Positions 9,343 to 17,875 of a stretch of DNA of 52,084 bases are shown here, in pieces. The translations under genes and the position numbers were made by a program. The first letter of the stretch is position 1; each line of letters opens with the position of its first letter. This DNA comes from CAYJLA01 sp964371305 (GTDB lineage Bacteria; Bacillota_I; Bacilli_A; RFN20; CAG-826). The notes under the pieces are model-generated. The model saw nothing but the letters and a program-made list of their open reading frames with translations, searched no databases and was not told the DNA's origin. Location of the stretch: NCBI GenBank assembly GCA_964371305.1, contig CAYJLA010000006.1:1-52084 (forward strand), read 5' to 3'.

Positions 9343-10677
9343 ATGAAATTTAACAAATTATTAATACTTACACCATTAGTTGTGTCAATGCTTGCCGCCT
9401 GCAGCCCTGCTGCAGACGACAACACTGTTGTATTTTGGCACTCAATGGGACATGAAAAAGCTCAAACATTACAAAATGTAATTGATGAGTACGAAGAACT
9501 TAATCCTGGAAAAACTATATTACAATCCAGTCAAGGCGGAACATATGAAGATTTAGCTAACAAAATTAATCTTGCTATTCCTGCTGCTACAAACCCAACT
9601 ATGGCGTTTGCTTATCCTGATAATGTAGCTAGATACATTAATAGTGGTGTTGTTGAAAGACTTGATCAATATATAGATTCAGAAACACTTGGTTTTACTG
9701 ATGCTGATGGTACTCATACAGTTAATGGCGAAGTAAAAAGTGGTGTTGAAGACTTTATTCCTGGATATTGGGCCGAAGGTACTGAATACCAATTAGACGG
9801 TACATATTCAGTGCCATTCTATAAATCTACCGAAGTTATGTTTTATAACGAAGAATATTTTGGTGGATCAAAAGGCGATTATACTGTGCCAACTACATGG
9901 GATGAACTTGTTGCTCTTGGTGAACAAATTATGATCGATCATCCTGAAAAAAGAGCTGGATTCGGATATGATAGTGATGCAAACTTACTTATTACGCAAG
10001 CTGCGCAAAGAAATATTCCTTATACAGTAAGACCTGAGACAGATGAAGACAACCCATTTGCATTTAAAAACGAGCAGTTCGTTGCACTTGCTGATGAATT
10101 ATCTCAACTTATTTTAGATAAAACCATGCTTACTAAAGGTACAATCGAAAACAATGCTTATACTTCAACTTTGTTCACTGATGAAGATATAATTATTACT
10201 ATTGGTTCTACTGGCGGTACCTCTTATAATGTTAGTGCAAACTTCGGAGTTGGAGTTGCTCCAGCACCATATTCAAATGATAATGCGCAATACATTCAAC
10301 AAGGTCCTAGTGTCGTATTATTCTCAAATGCAACTGAAAAACAAAAAGAACTTGCATGGGATTTCTACAAGTTTGCCACTAATAGCGAAAATGGTACTAG
10401 AGTAGCCTTACAAAACAATTACGATCCAGTTCGTGTCTCTGCACATGAAACTGATATCTACAAAAACTTTGTTGCGGCGGAAGCAGATTTATTCGCTGAA
10501 GTTTGCGGAGTAACAACTGACTATGAAGATTACTACTATGTTTCTCCTTCATTTGTTGGTAGTGACTTTGCTCGTGAAGAAGTAGAAAAAATACTATCAT
10601 TAATTACAATTAGTGAAGATACACCGCAAGAAGCTGTTGATAAAGCTTATTCGAACTGTATTACAAGAACGGCATAA
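9343..10677 (+). CDS. Solute-binding lipoprotein of the ABC importer, copy 2
   Basis: 444-residue paralogue of the preceding gene. The lipoprotein signal ends MLAAC with cysteine 20. Shared landmarks include VVFWHSMG, NPTMAFAYPDNVARYI, FGYDSDANLLITQ, IGSTGGTSYNV and a C-terminal YYYVSPSFVGSDFAREEVE that matches YFISPAFVGSAKARSEME in copy 1. Its stop codon TAA overlaps the ribosome site of the next gene, a nuclease, so the receptor and nuclease are cotranscribed and closely coupled. Confidence 0.9.
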   Translation: MKFNKLLILTPLVVSMLAACSPAADDNTVVFWHSMGHEKAQTLQNVIDEYEELNPGKTILQSSQGGTYEDLANKINLAIPAATNPTMAFAYPDNVARYINSGVVERLDQYIDSETLGFTDADGTHTVNGEVKSGVEDFIPGYWAEGTEYQLDGTYSVPFYKSTEVMFYNEEYFGGSKGDYTVPTTWDELVALGEQIMIDHPEKRAGFGYDSDANLLITQAAQRNIPYTVRPETDEDNPFAFKNEQFVALADELSQLILDKTMLTKGTIENNAYTSTLFTDEDIIITIGSTGGTSYNVSANFGVGVAPAPYSNDNAQYIQQGPSVVLFSNATEKQKELAWDFYKFATNSENGTRVALQNNYDPVRVSAHETDIYKNFVAAEADLFAEVCGVTTDYEDYYYVSPSFVGSDFAREEVEKILSLITISEDTPQEAVDKAYSNCITRTA

Positions 10678-10691
10678 GGAGGAAAAAAACA

Positions 10692-12017
10692 ATGTTAAGA
10701 AAATTACTTTATATTGGTATATTTGCTACATTAGCAATAACACTTGCATCATGTGGACCTTCTAAACCGATTGACTATGCAGCTGAAGCAAAATTAACTC
10801 AAAATTACGAAGGAAAAGATTTTATCTCAGAAGGTATTGGCGAGTTAACAATTAAAAATTTAATTGATGCTGATACTACGCATTTTGAATCACTTAGTGG
10901 ATTAACTGCAAAAGTTAGATATTTAGCAGTTGATACTCCTGAATCAACTGGTAAAGTCGAACCTTGGGGCAAAACTGCAACTTTATTTACTAATAGTAAA
11001 TTAGAAGATGCAACTGTTATTGTTGGACAAGATTCAAAAATGTATAACCATTCAACAAATTTTGCACCAACTGCAAAAGATGGAAACGGACGTCAACTTG
11101 GTTTTATTTGGTATGCTACTGTTGAAAATCCTACTTTAGATGACTTTAGATTACTTAATCTTGAAATTGTTCAAGAAGGATTCTCTAACGCAGATGGCGT
11201 TAGTGGTTTTGAGTATGCTGATTTATTTACTAAAGCAGACATTCAAGCTACAAATTTCAAACTTCACATCCATTCTACTGAAACTGATGAAAATTTCTAT
11301 TATGGAGCATCACAACCTGTTTCAATTCAAGAAGCACTTAATAATGCCGATGATTATGTAGGAACAAAAATTAGAGTAGAAGGTGTTATTTCAAGAAAAA
11401 CTGGTACTTATGATGCATTTATGCAATCAGAAGAACTTAATGAAGAAACTCAAGAACTAGAATCATTTGGTTTATTCTTATTTGCTGGTTATAGATCTAT
11501 ACCACCTATTAGAATAGAAGGAAATGAAATTGCTGTTACGGGTGTATTCTCTGAGTTTGGTGGAAGTTATCAGTTATCTGGTATTGTTTATTCGCAATTT
11601 TATCCAGATCCAGTAGATGATCCAAAAGTTCTTTCAACAGAAAACGTTATCGATCCAATCGAGATGACATCTGAAGAAGTAGCGACTGGAGACAATCTTA
11701 ACTTATTAGTAAAGTTAGATGCAGTTACTGTTACTGGTGGTTACGGAGGGCTTGAAGAAATTGATAACTCAACTGGATTAAATTTCGCAAATAATGCTAT
11801 GACACTTTACATTGATGATGTTCGTGGCGCAGCTATTAGAATACCTGATGATGTTGCTATTTATGATGAAGAAGGTGATCCTGTTAAGACTTACTCCTAT
11901 TTTGCTGATAAAGTCGTAAATATTATAGGTGTCTTAACTAAATATGAATCTCAAAGTGGTAATGTTACATATTCTGTTAGTTTGTGTAACAGAAACGAAC
12001 TTACTTACGCATCATAG
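10692..12017 (+). CDS. Surface SNase (thermonuclease-type) lipoprotein with OB-fold tail
   Basis: 441-residue lipoprotein nuclease; the signal ends TLASC with cysteine 21. The staphylococcal-nuclease domain (about 48-195) keeps every catalytic residue I can align: D61 in IDADTTHF (calcium ligand), R76 and D81-T82-x-E84 in VRYLAVDTPES, and R134 in GNGRQLGF. It should cut DNA and RNA in a calcium-dependent way outside the cell. The C-terminal half contains an OB-fold of the kind fused to YhcR-type nucleases (VGTKIRVEGVISRKTGTYDAF) and a second similar beta domain, likely nucleic-acid binding. AAGGAGG precedes the ATG. It follows the receptor gene by 14 bases, so its products are probably what the importer takes up. 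Confidence 0.88.
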   Translation: MLRKLLYIGIFATLAITLASCGPSKPIDYAAEAKLTQNYEGKDFISEGIGELTIKNLIDADTTHFESLSGLTAKVRYLAVDTPESTGKVEPWGKTATLFTNSKLEDATVIVGQDSKMYNHSTNFAPTAKDGNGRQLGFIWYATVENPTLDDFRLLNLEIVQEGFSNADGVSGFEYADLFTKADIQATNFKLHIHSTETDENFYYGASQPVSIQEALNNADDYVGTKIRVEGVISRKTGTYDAFMQSEELNEETQELESFGLFLFAGYRSIPPIRIEGNEIAVTGVFSEFGGSYQLSGIVYSQFYPDPVDDPKVLSTENVIDPIEMTSEEVATGDNLNLLVKLDAVTVTGGYGGLEEIDNSTGLNFANNAMTLYIDDVRGAAIRIPDDVAIYDEEGDPVKTYSYFADKVVNIIGVLTKYESQSGNVTYSVSLCNRNELTYAS

Positions 12018-12052
12018 AACATAATTTTTAATAATTAAGAAAGGAGAAATAT

Positions 12053-13084
12053 ATGTTCAAAAAATTGTTAATCCCAATGAGTGCTGTACTAGCAACACTT
12101 GTTATTGCAGGATGTACTCCTAGTACTCCTAGTGTAGAACCTCAAGCTGACTTAGAAGAGGCTATGAAAAAATTGATTTATAATTCAAATATTGTAGATC
12201 CCGGCGTTATTGGTGGATTTGATTTGTTTGATGAAATCAAAACTTCAGCTGGAACCGTATATGATGTTACATATAAAGCAATTGCTGATGATGAAAATAT
12301 TGATGATATTGCTAACTATATGGTAATTGAAGATGATAATACACGCTGTGAAATTACACCATTTGATCTTACTGATTTAGATTATGAATATGTTGTTGCA
12401 AAACTTGAAGCAACATTCCATTTAGATGGTAAAACATTAACTGATAACGTTAAGACTTTCAAAGTAAGAATTAACGGATTAATTAATCCAATTACTGTAG
12501 AAGAAGCACGCGCTAATGATGGAACTGATTTTACTCATGTTGGTAAAGAAATGACACTTAAAGGTATCGTTACAGGCGAATCTGGAAACTCATTATTCTT
12601 CCAAGAAGATGGATTTGGAATGTATATTTATAACGCTTCTAATTCTGCTGATGTTGGTGATGAAATCTTAGTTACTGGTAAACTTGCTACATATGGTGGA
12701 AACCCTCAGCTAACTGGTGCTTCAGTAGCAGTTACTGCTGAAGATGTTGGTTTACCAACACCTACAGTTATTGATGGTGCTGGTTATACTGATTTTGATC
12801 ACTTAAATAAAGGTCAAACTTATGTTTCTATGGATTTAACAGTTTCTGAAGTATTTGAATTTGCTGATGAAGCTACAAGCGTTTCTTATAAAGCTAAAGC
12901 TGGTGATACAGAAGTTACATTAAGAAGTGATAAATATACTATCGATACTCAATGGAAAGCTCTTGCTGATTCATTAAGCGTTCTTGCAGTAGATGATGAA
13001 TTTACAATTCACGCTCCAATGTCTGCATACAACGGTTCAAGTCAACTTGCTCTTGTCGGTGGCGTAGTAATTACTGCTAAATAA
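12053..13084 (+). CDS. OB-fold lipoprotein, probable surface nucleic-acid-binding protein
   Basis: 343-residue lipoprotein without a catalytic domain; the signal ends VIAGC with cysteine 21. After a short helical start it has an atrophied Ig-like region (about 60-150), then an OB-fold resembling that of the nuclease just upstream (VGKEMTLKGIVTGESGNSLFF, then GDEILVTGKLATYGGNPQL), then a second beta domain. It is preceded by AAAGGAG and is in line with the nuclease and importer genes. The OB-fold and the context suggest that it captures or presents DNA/RNA at the surface; this is inferred. Confidence 0.75.
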   Translation: MFKKLLIPMSAVLATLVIAGCTPSTPSVEPQADLEEAMKKLIYNSNIVDPGVIGGFDLFDEIKTSAGTVYDVTYKAIADDENIDDIANYMVIEDDNTRCEITPFDLTDLDYEYVVAKLEATFHLDGKTLTDNVKTFKVRINGLINPITVEEARANDGTDFTHVGKEMTLKGIVTGESGNSLFFQEDGFGMYIYNASNSADVGDEILVTGKLATYGGNPQLTGASVAVTAEDVGLPTPTVIDGAGYTDFDHLNKGQTYVSMDLTVSEVFEFADEATSVSYKAKAGDTEVTLRSDKYTIDTQWKALADSLSVLAVDDEFTIHAPMSAYNGSSQLALVGGVVITAK

Positions 13085-13100
13085 TTATATTAATATATGG

Positions 13101-13125
13101 TAAACGGGCCCTTTGGGCTCGTTTA
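13101..13125 (+). other. GC-rich RNA hairpin between lipoprotein genes
   Basis: An 11-base-pair stem with one G-T pair (13101-13111 with 13115-13125) closed by TTT. It stands out in an AT-rich region. Only a weak T stretch is present, so it is either a leaky terminator that reduces expression of the downstream nuclease or an RNA-stability element. Confidence 0.65.
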
Positions 13126-13144
13126 TCGTCTAAAAGGAGAAAGA

Positions 13145-14314
13145 ATGAAATACTTAAGAATATTACTATTGTGCGCGCTTGCGTTTACAGTTACTAGTTG
13201 TGATGGACCAGATTTTGGTGATGATTTTAAAATTGGCTTTTCAGAGTTAGTAAATGGGAGTGGTTCTGAATCAAATAATAGTGCATTGGAAATTTATAAC
13301 TATTCATCATTAGATATTTCTTTAGAAGACGTTAGTGTTGTTGTATATAACACCGATAGTACAATTAAACAATCAATTGACCTTTCTGGTACATTAAAAT
13401 CAGGTGATGTTTTTGTGCTTGTAAGTGAATCTTCTTCAAGTGATGTTCTTGCTAAAGCTGATTTAGTAGTTGATGAAAGAGAAGTGTTTGGTGTGGGTAT
13501 TCCATTTTTTAGCGGTAGCGATCCCGTAAGACTTATTAAAGACAAAACAGTGTGTGATACGCTTGGAATAATGGGAAGTACATATAATTATGCAAATGAA
13601 AGAACTTTTGTTAGAAGAATTAATACTTATAAACAAATTGAAGAAATAAACATTTTTGATTATATCGATTATGGAAGTAATGTTTATAATTTACTAGGAA
13701 CTAGCGAACCAACAATAACTGAAACTGAATACTTAAGTGGACCTAAACTTACTCAAGAAGCACTTTCTTTACCGTTTGCTAAAAACATAAACAATGTAGC
13801 TGTTGGTGCTGGAGGTGCTGTTAAAGCGTATGTTACAAATTATGGAGATGGAGATACTACTCACTTTAGATATGATGATGATTTGAGTGAATTTGGTATT
13901 GCAAATGGTGATTCCATTCGTTATTTAGACATTGATACTCCAGAAGTAAATGGCGAGCACGTAGTAGAACAACCTTGGGGAAAAGCTGCTAGTAACTTTA
14001 CAAATGAAAAATTAAAAAATGCAAAAGGAATTTATGTGATGTCAGCTTTAGGTGGAGCTGTTAAAGAAGGTTACGGTAGAGGATTAGGTTATATCTTTAT
14101 TACAGATGTTGAAAACGCAGACTTAGATGATTACTATTTATTAAATTTTGAGATTGTGAAAAATGGATTTTCAAAAGCTGTTATAAATACAACAAGCGCT
14201 AATAACAATAAATATAAAGAAGTGCCTTACAGTTCATATATTGTAAATGCAGCACATATTGCAGAAGAAAATGAAATAGGTGTTTATACATCTGATCCTA
14301 GCTGGGACTACTAA
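13145..14314 (+). CDS. Lamin-tail-domain plus SNase lipoprotein
   Basis: 389-residue second SNase lipoprotein. ATG 13145 is chosen because AAAAGGAG precedes it and the protein then starts with a lipoprotein signal ending VTSC (cysteine 19); the in-frame ATG at 13097 lies in the upstream hairpin region. Residues about 28-185 resemble a lamin-tail domain (FSELVNGSGSESNNSALEIYNYSS), a module often attached to secreted nucleases. The SNase domain (about 218-389) keeps D237 in GDGDTTHF, R259, D264-T265-x-E267 in IRYLDIDTPEVNG, and R312 in GRGLGY. It should be an active surface nuclease that complements the one at 10692. Confidence 0.87.
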   Translation: MKYLRILLLCALAFTVTSCDGPDFGDDFKIGFSELVNGSGSESNNSALEIYNYSSLDISLEDVSVVVYNTDSTIKQSIDLSGTLKSGDVFVLVSESSSSDVLAKADLVVDEREVFGVGIPFFSGSDPVRLIKDKTVCDTLGIMGSTYNYANERTFVRRINTYKQIEEINIFDYIDYGSNVYNLLGTSEPTITETEYLSGPKLTQEALSLPFAKNINNVAVGAGGAVKAYVTNYGDGDTTHFRYDDDLSEFGIANGDSIRYLDIDTPEVNGEHVVEQPWGKAASNFTNEKLKNAKGIYVMSALGGAVKEGYGRGLGYIFITDVENADLDDYYLLNFEIVKNGFSKAVINTTSANNNKYKEVPYSSYIVNAAHIAEENEIGVYTSDPSWDY

Positions 14315-14365
14315 TAACTTGTTAATAATTAAAAATGATAATATAATTAAAGAGGAGAAATTATT

Positions 14366-14782
14366 ATGTATTGTATAAAATGTGGTAAAGACGTTGAAAT
14401 AGGTATTAAAAACTGCCCAAGTTGTGAAACGGAAGTTTTTGAAGAACTTGATGAAAAACAATTAAAAGAACTTTCATTAACAGCTCATAGAAGAGAAAAC
14501 GAAGGATATGATAATCAACAAAGTGCATTGTGTCATGTTGTTATTGGTGCGACTTTATTCATTATTGGTGTATTGTTTTTAATCTTGTCATTTAAAAATG
14601 TTACTGGAACTAGAAATAAAGCGTTTGATTTAGATGGATTTGAATTCTGGGTATCTATGGCATCTCTTCTTGCAGGAACTATCTTATTAACTTTAGGTGG
14701 AATTAAATTACGTATTGCGCTTAAACTAAAAAGAAGTATGAAAGAAATAATCGAAAAACTTAGATTAGGATTAATAAAATAA
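14366..14782 (+). CDS. Zinc-ribbon membrane protein
   Basis: 138-residue small protein with an N-terminal zinc ribbon (C3-x2-C6 and C17-x2-C20), a short acidic helical linker, then two hydrophobic helices (about 52-75 and 92-115) and a basic tail. GAGGAG precedes the ATG. This architecture is common in Firmicutes and has no assigned function; the ribbon is presumably cytoplasmic. The gene lies between the nuclease operon and a tRNA gene and ends in its own terminator. Confidence 0.7.
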   Translation: MYCIKCGKDVEIGIKNCPSCETEVFEELDEKQLKELSLTAHRRENEGYDNQQSALCHVVIGATLFIIGVLFLILSFKNVTGTRNKAFDLDGFEFWVSMASLLAGTILLTLGGIKLRIALKLKRSMKEIIEKLRLGLIK

Positions 14783-14785
14783 ATT

Positions 14786-14807
14786 AACTCCCTTAAATGG
14801 GAGTTTT
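14786..14807 (+). terminator. Terminator after the zinc-ribbon gene
   Basis: Seven-base-pair stem (14786-14792 with 14799-14805), six-base loop and a short T run; it ends five bases before the tRNA gene. Confidence 0.75.
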
Positions 14808-14811
14808 AAAT

Positions 14812-14887
14812 GGACCGCTAGCTCAGTTGGTAGAGCAATTGACTCTTAATCAATGGGTCCGGAGTTCGAGTCTCCGGCGGTTCACCA
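14812..14887 (+). tRNA. tRNA-Lys (anticodon CTT)
   Basis: 76-base cloverleaf. The seven-pair acceptor stem GGACCGC/GCGGTTC has one G-T pair; the D arm is GCTCAGTTGGTAGAGC; the anticodon stem ATTGA/TCAAT encloses the loop CTCTTAA, so the anticodon is CTT; the T arm is CGGAG-TTCGAGT-CTCCG; discriminator A and CCA are encoded. It decodes AAG. A terminator follows. Confidence 0.97.
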
Positions 14888-14896
14888 AATAATTAT

Positions 14897-14921
14897 AAAT
14901 AGGCATATGCCTATTTTTTTA
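14897..14921 (+). terminator. Terminator after tRNA-Lys
   Basis: Stem AAATAGGC/GCCTATTT (14897-14904 with 14909-14916) with a four-base loop, running into a T tract. Confidence 0.88.
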
Positions 14922-14954
14922 TTATTTAATACGGTTTTGTTTAGACATGTATTA

Positions 14955-14977
14955 AATATAAAGTAAATTTTTCATTA
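14955..14977 (+). promoter_or_regulatory. Upstream motif shared with the gene at 18011
   Basis: A sequence beginning ATATAAAGTAA and ending CATTAA, about 80-105 bases before ATG 15059, recurs with few differences at about 17949-17970 before the paralogous gene at 18011. It could be a regulator site or a remnant of the duplication that produced the two genes. Confidence 0.4.
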
Positions 14978-15058
14978 ATACTTTTATACAATTTACTTGC
15001 TTTAACTACTTACAAACATTTAAAATATAAATAGGTTTTTAAAAAAGGAATTATTGAA

Positions 15059-16606
15059 ATGAATTTTAAAATGAAGAATTTTTTGATGATAGGTGCTGTC
15101 TCCCTTTCATTATGTGCAGGTGTTCTAATTAGTACTAATAGCAACACTGCAATTGAGACAAAAGCTGCAGTCGGAACTGACATTCTTGATACTGCTGCAC
15201 ATTTTAGTGTAACTAAAGGTAGTATTAGTGGAGGTTATGTCGGCTTAAAACTCGGTTCAAAAAATGCATACACTATAGATTCTATTGACTTACCAAATAT
15301 CGATGCACAATATGGTGGTGGAAACGGAAATGCAACTAATGTAAGTATATCATTTACTGGTGGGTATAACGCTAACGGCGTTCCTTCAGATAGAGTTGCT
15401 GAAGTATCTCTTTTAAGTGGAACAACCATTATCGAAACTGTTGATTTTACACCAACTGCTAGAGGAGCAAGTTTAGCTGATAGTGTTAAGACTGATGTTA
15501 TCAATTTTTCTAATACTAGTTTACCTATTACTGGTTTTAGAGTAATGTATGATGATGCTCATGCATATGGACTAGCATTTAATAGCATTTCTATAACTGC
15601 TGATGTTTCAATATCTACTGCAGTTTTAGATAGCATTTCGTATACAGGTACACCTATGGCGCAATCAGTAGGAGCACCATTTAATGCTACTGGTCTTGTT
15701 TTTACTGGACATTATGATGATACTTCTACAGTAACTTTGTCTTCATCAGCATTAACATTTAATCCTACTACAATGGCCCTTGATACAACTGAAGTAGTAG
15801 CTTCATTGGGCGATGTATCCGTTACAATTACTGGTGTAACTGTACAAGATTATGTTAGTATTGGTGGAATTGTTGATGGAAACAAATACTTTATTACTGG
15901 GTCTGGTTACTATTTACCAGCTAAAGAAATAACTAATAAAGATGGCAATGCCGGAGTGACATATACTGATGTAAGTGACATTCCTGCTACAAACGCTTGG
16001 ATTTTCGAAAGTGCTGGTGCATTAGATACATGGCACATTAGTGATGGAACAAATTATTTATCAAATATTAATGATAATGATGGTGTTAGAACAAGTACTA
16101 CTCCTCAAGCATGGGAAGTAAGTCTACATAGCGATGGTTCATTAATTTTAAAAGGTGTAAATGATAGATTCTTATGTTTTAGACACGATCTTTCAGCTAA
16201 AGATTTTAGAGTCTATTCAAATACTGGATATGGTGGTGTTGAATTAATTGAGTTTGTTGCAACCAGTCTCCTTGATGTTGTTACATACATTAATGCTGAA
16301 AACGTCGATGGACAATGTAATACAAGATTTTCTGTAGCAAAAACTATGTTATTTAGTATGAATGTTGAAGATCAAGAAACATTTAAGTCTAGCACTGATG
16401 CAAGTATTGCTGCAGCTAGATTACGTTATGAAGCTTGGGCATCACACCTAGGTGAAGATCCTTATAGTATGTCTTCTACTTATGCAGCTCCAGAAATGGG
16501 AAGTAATAATGCTACTATGATTTTAACAGTAGGTTTAATTACTCTTGTCTCTATAAGTGGTATCGCTGGATATTACTTCATTAGCAAAAGAAAAAATAAA
16601 CAATAA
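15059..16606 (+). CDS. Membrane-anchored surface protein 1 of the nuclease island (no nuclease domain)
   Basis: 515-residue secreted protein. The signal peptide ends near residue 36 (IETKA). Residues about 40-185 are a beta-rich domain that is also found in the nuclease at 21523; 188-262 is a bacterial Ig-like domain of the Big_3 kind (SYTGTPMAQSVGAPF...GLVFTGHYDD); 262-403 is a beta domain with YFITGSGYYLPA. The C-terminal module shared by the whole island starts at about 404, with GQC at about 419 and RYEAWASHLGEDPY, followed by a membrane helix and KRKNKQ. An AAAGGA site precedes the ATG. No catalytic motif is visible. It probably binds a surface ligand, perhaps DNA, and stays anchored in the membrane. 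Confidence 0.75.
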   Translation: MNFKMKNFLMIGAVSLSLCAGVLISTNSNTAIETKAAVGTDILDTAAHFSVTKGSISGGYVGLKLGSKNAYTIDSIDLPNIDAQYGGGNGNATNVSISFTGGYNANGVPSDRVAEVSLLSGTTIIETVDFTPTARGASLADSVKTDVINFSNTSLPITGFRVMYDDAHAYGLAFNSISITADVSISTAVLDSISYTGTPMAQSVGAPFNATGLVFTGHYDDTSTVTLSSSALTFNPTTMALDTTEVVASLGDVSVTITGVTVQDYVSIGGIVDGNKYFITGSGYYLPAKEITNKDGNAGVTYTDVSDIPATNAWIFESAGALDTWHISDGTNYLSNINDNDGVRTSTTPQAWEVSLHSDGSLILKGVNDRFLCFRHDLSAKDFRVYSNTGYGGVELIEFVATSLLDVVTYINAENVDGQCNTRFSVAKTMLFSMNVEDQETFKSSTDASIAAARLRYEAWASHLGEDPYSMSSTYAAPEMGSNNATMILTVGLITLVSISGIAGYYFISKRKNKQ

Positions 16607-16621
16607 GTATTAGATAGGTTA

Positions 16622-16655
16622 AAAGGTCGCGAATGAATTGTTCGTGACTTTTTTA
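16622..16655 (+). terminator. Terminator after surface protein 1
   Basis: Imperfect stem with one bulged G (16622-16634 with 16640-16651) followed by six T. Confidence 0.75.
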
Positions 16656-16768
16656 TTAACTAGAAAGTTAGTTAGTAAGATTAATCTAGTAGAAGAAAAT
16701 AATGTTATAATTTGTTATATACCAATATTTAATACTATGTAAAAGAAGTTATTGGAGGAGGTAAAGCA

Positions 16769-17674
16769 ATGAAGAAATTTTTAGATATTGAATTCCAAAT
16801 TAAATATTTAGAGTCAGAATGTGGTATTGCAATTCATAATAAAGAAGCAGTAAGTAAAATATTGAGCGATACTTCATATTACACAATTATTAACGGTTAC
16901 AATACGCCATTTTTATTTATGAAGTCACCAAAAAAATATATGAATGGTGTAAGTTTTATGGAAATATATTCTCTTTACTTATTNNNNNNNNNNAAAGTAG
17001 AGAACACAATTAAACATCAAATAGTTTATAATTTTTTCAATAAGAAGAATGAAAATAACAATTATGTTTATGTTAAAGACGATTACCTTAAAATCACTAG
17101 TTATGATCAGGCACATAATAACAAACTTATTCTAGATGTAATAATTAATCTACATAAAAAAATATCTAAGAACCTAAATTATTCTTCAGCAATTCAACAC
17201 TACATGACAAATTATTCTTATGTGCCGTTGTGGGTATTGTCTGAATTTCTTACTTTTGGAGATATTAAAAGTTTGTATTTTATTCTAGAATTAAGCATTA
17301 GGCACAATGTAGCCAGAAACTACAAAATATCTGAAAAAAATTTAAGAACGATACTTTCTATTCTTACATTAACAAGAAATTGTTGCGCTCATAAAAATAG
17401 ATTATACTGCTTTAGTAATACATATGACCTACCTAAGTTTGATAATCCATGTCATTCAAAACAAAATAGCTTCATTTCTAAGAAAATTGGAAATAGAAAT
17501 TTATTTGGTGTGATAATATGTCTAAGTATTATGCTTTCAAAAAAAGACTTTAAAGCACTTGCAAATGCTGTGGATAATGAGATAAAGCAATTGGAAAAGA
17601 AACTTAAGTCCATTTCTATAGTAAATATCTTAGACATAATGGGATTTCCGAGCGATTGGAAAGAACTTTTGTAA
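16769..17674 (+). CDS. Abi_2/AbiD-AbiF-type HEPN protein 1, interrupted by an assembly gap
   Basis: Probable HEPN-fold RNA-acting toxin of the Abi_2 abortive-infection family. The N-terminus has the family layout (LDIEFQIKYLES...YYTIINGYNTPFL) and the catalytic HEPN motif R-x4-H is present as TRNCCAHKNRLY (R203 and H208 when the four gap codons are counted). Ten N at 16984-16993 interrupt the conserved region between SLYL and KVENTIKHQ. Family members usually have about 15 residues there, so the gap placeholder is probably shorter than the missing sequence; the frame stays open on both sides. A very strong GGAGGAGG site precedes the ATG. A candidate small RNA lies about 140 bases downstream. 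True length about 305-315 residues. Confidence 0.85.
   Translation: MKKFLDIEFQIKYLESECGIAIHNKEAVSKILSDTSYYTIINGYNTPFLFMKSPKKYMNGVSFMEIYSLYLXXXXKVENTIKHQIVYNFFNKKNENNNYVYVKDDYLKITSYDQAHNNKLILDVIINLHKKISKNLNYSSAIQHYMTNYSYVPLWVLSEFLTFGDIKSLYFILELSIRHNVARNYKISEKNLRTILSILTLTRNCCAHKNRLYCFSNTYDLPKFDNPCHSKQNSFISKKIGNRNLFGVIICLSIMLSKKDFKALANAVDNEIKQLEKKLKSISIVNILDIMGFPSDWKELL
16984..16993. other. Assembly gap (10 N)
   Basis: Run of ten undetermined bases inside the first Abi_2 gene. Ten is not a multiple of three although the frame continues, so the real gap length differs from ten or the frame continuity is coincidental. Confidence 0.99.
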
Positions 17675-17777
17675 TTAGTCAGTTTTTTTGGTATATATAA
17701 AATCGAAGATGTCGCACTAGTAGATACGTTGAATAAATAGGAGACGAATATGATGCGATTGAGAATAAGAATATAAC

Positions 17778-17806
17778 TTGACACAAAAGAATTATGTATA
17801 TAAACT
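17778..17806 (+). promoter_or_regulatory. Strong promoter of the candidate small RNA
   Basis: Perfect -35 TTGACA (17778-17783), 17-base spacer, -10 TAAACT (17801-17806). The nearest downstream coding start is about 200 bases away, beyond a terminator, so this promoter appears to drive only the short RNA at about 17813-17875. Confidence 0.75.
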
Positions 17807-17812
17807 ATAAAT

Positions 17813-17875
17813 ATGTTAAGCCTAAAAGCTTTCGGAGCTTAGGTTAAAATAGAAGATGCGGCTTCTATTTTTTTA
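17813..17875 (+). ncRNA. Candidate small RNA downstream of the Abi_2 gene
   Basis: Predicted transcript of about 63 bases between a consensus promoter and a terminator. It folds into a first hairpin (CCT...AAGCT-TTCGG-AGCTT...AGG, about 17821-17843, with a two-base bulge) followed directly by the terminator hairpin AATAGAAG/CTTCTATT (17848-17855 with 17862-17869) and a T run. No open reading frame is present. Structured RNAs are known beside Abi_2 (AbiF-type) genes, where they are thought to act as RNA antitoxins; the same arrangement here suggests that role. It does not resemble in sequence the RNA before the second Abi_2 gene. Confidence 0.6.

Noticed and set aside
14812..14887. tRNA-Lys as an integration site for the downstream accessory island
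   Set aside because: No copy of the tRNA 3' end, integrase or transposase is visible anywhere in the window, so there is no sign of site-specific integration.
17750..17776. Eight-codon ORF (MMRLRIRI) with an AGGAG site before the small-RNA promoter
   Set aside because: Too short to judge; it may be chance in AT-rich sequence or the remains of a lost gene.
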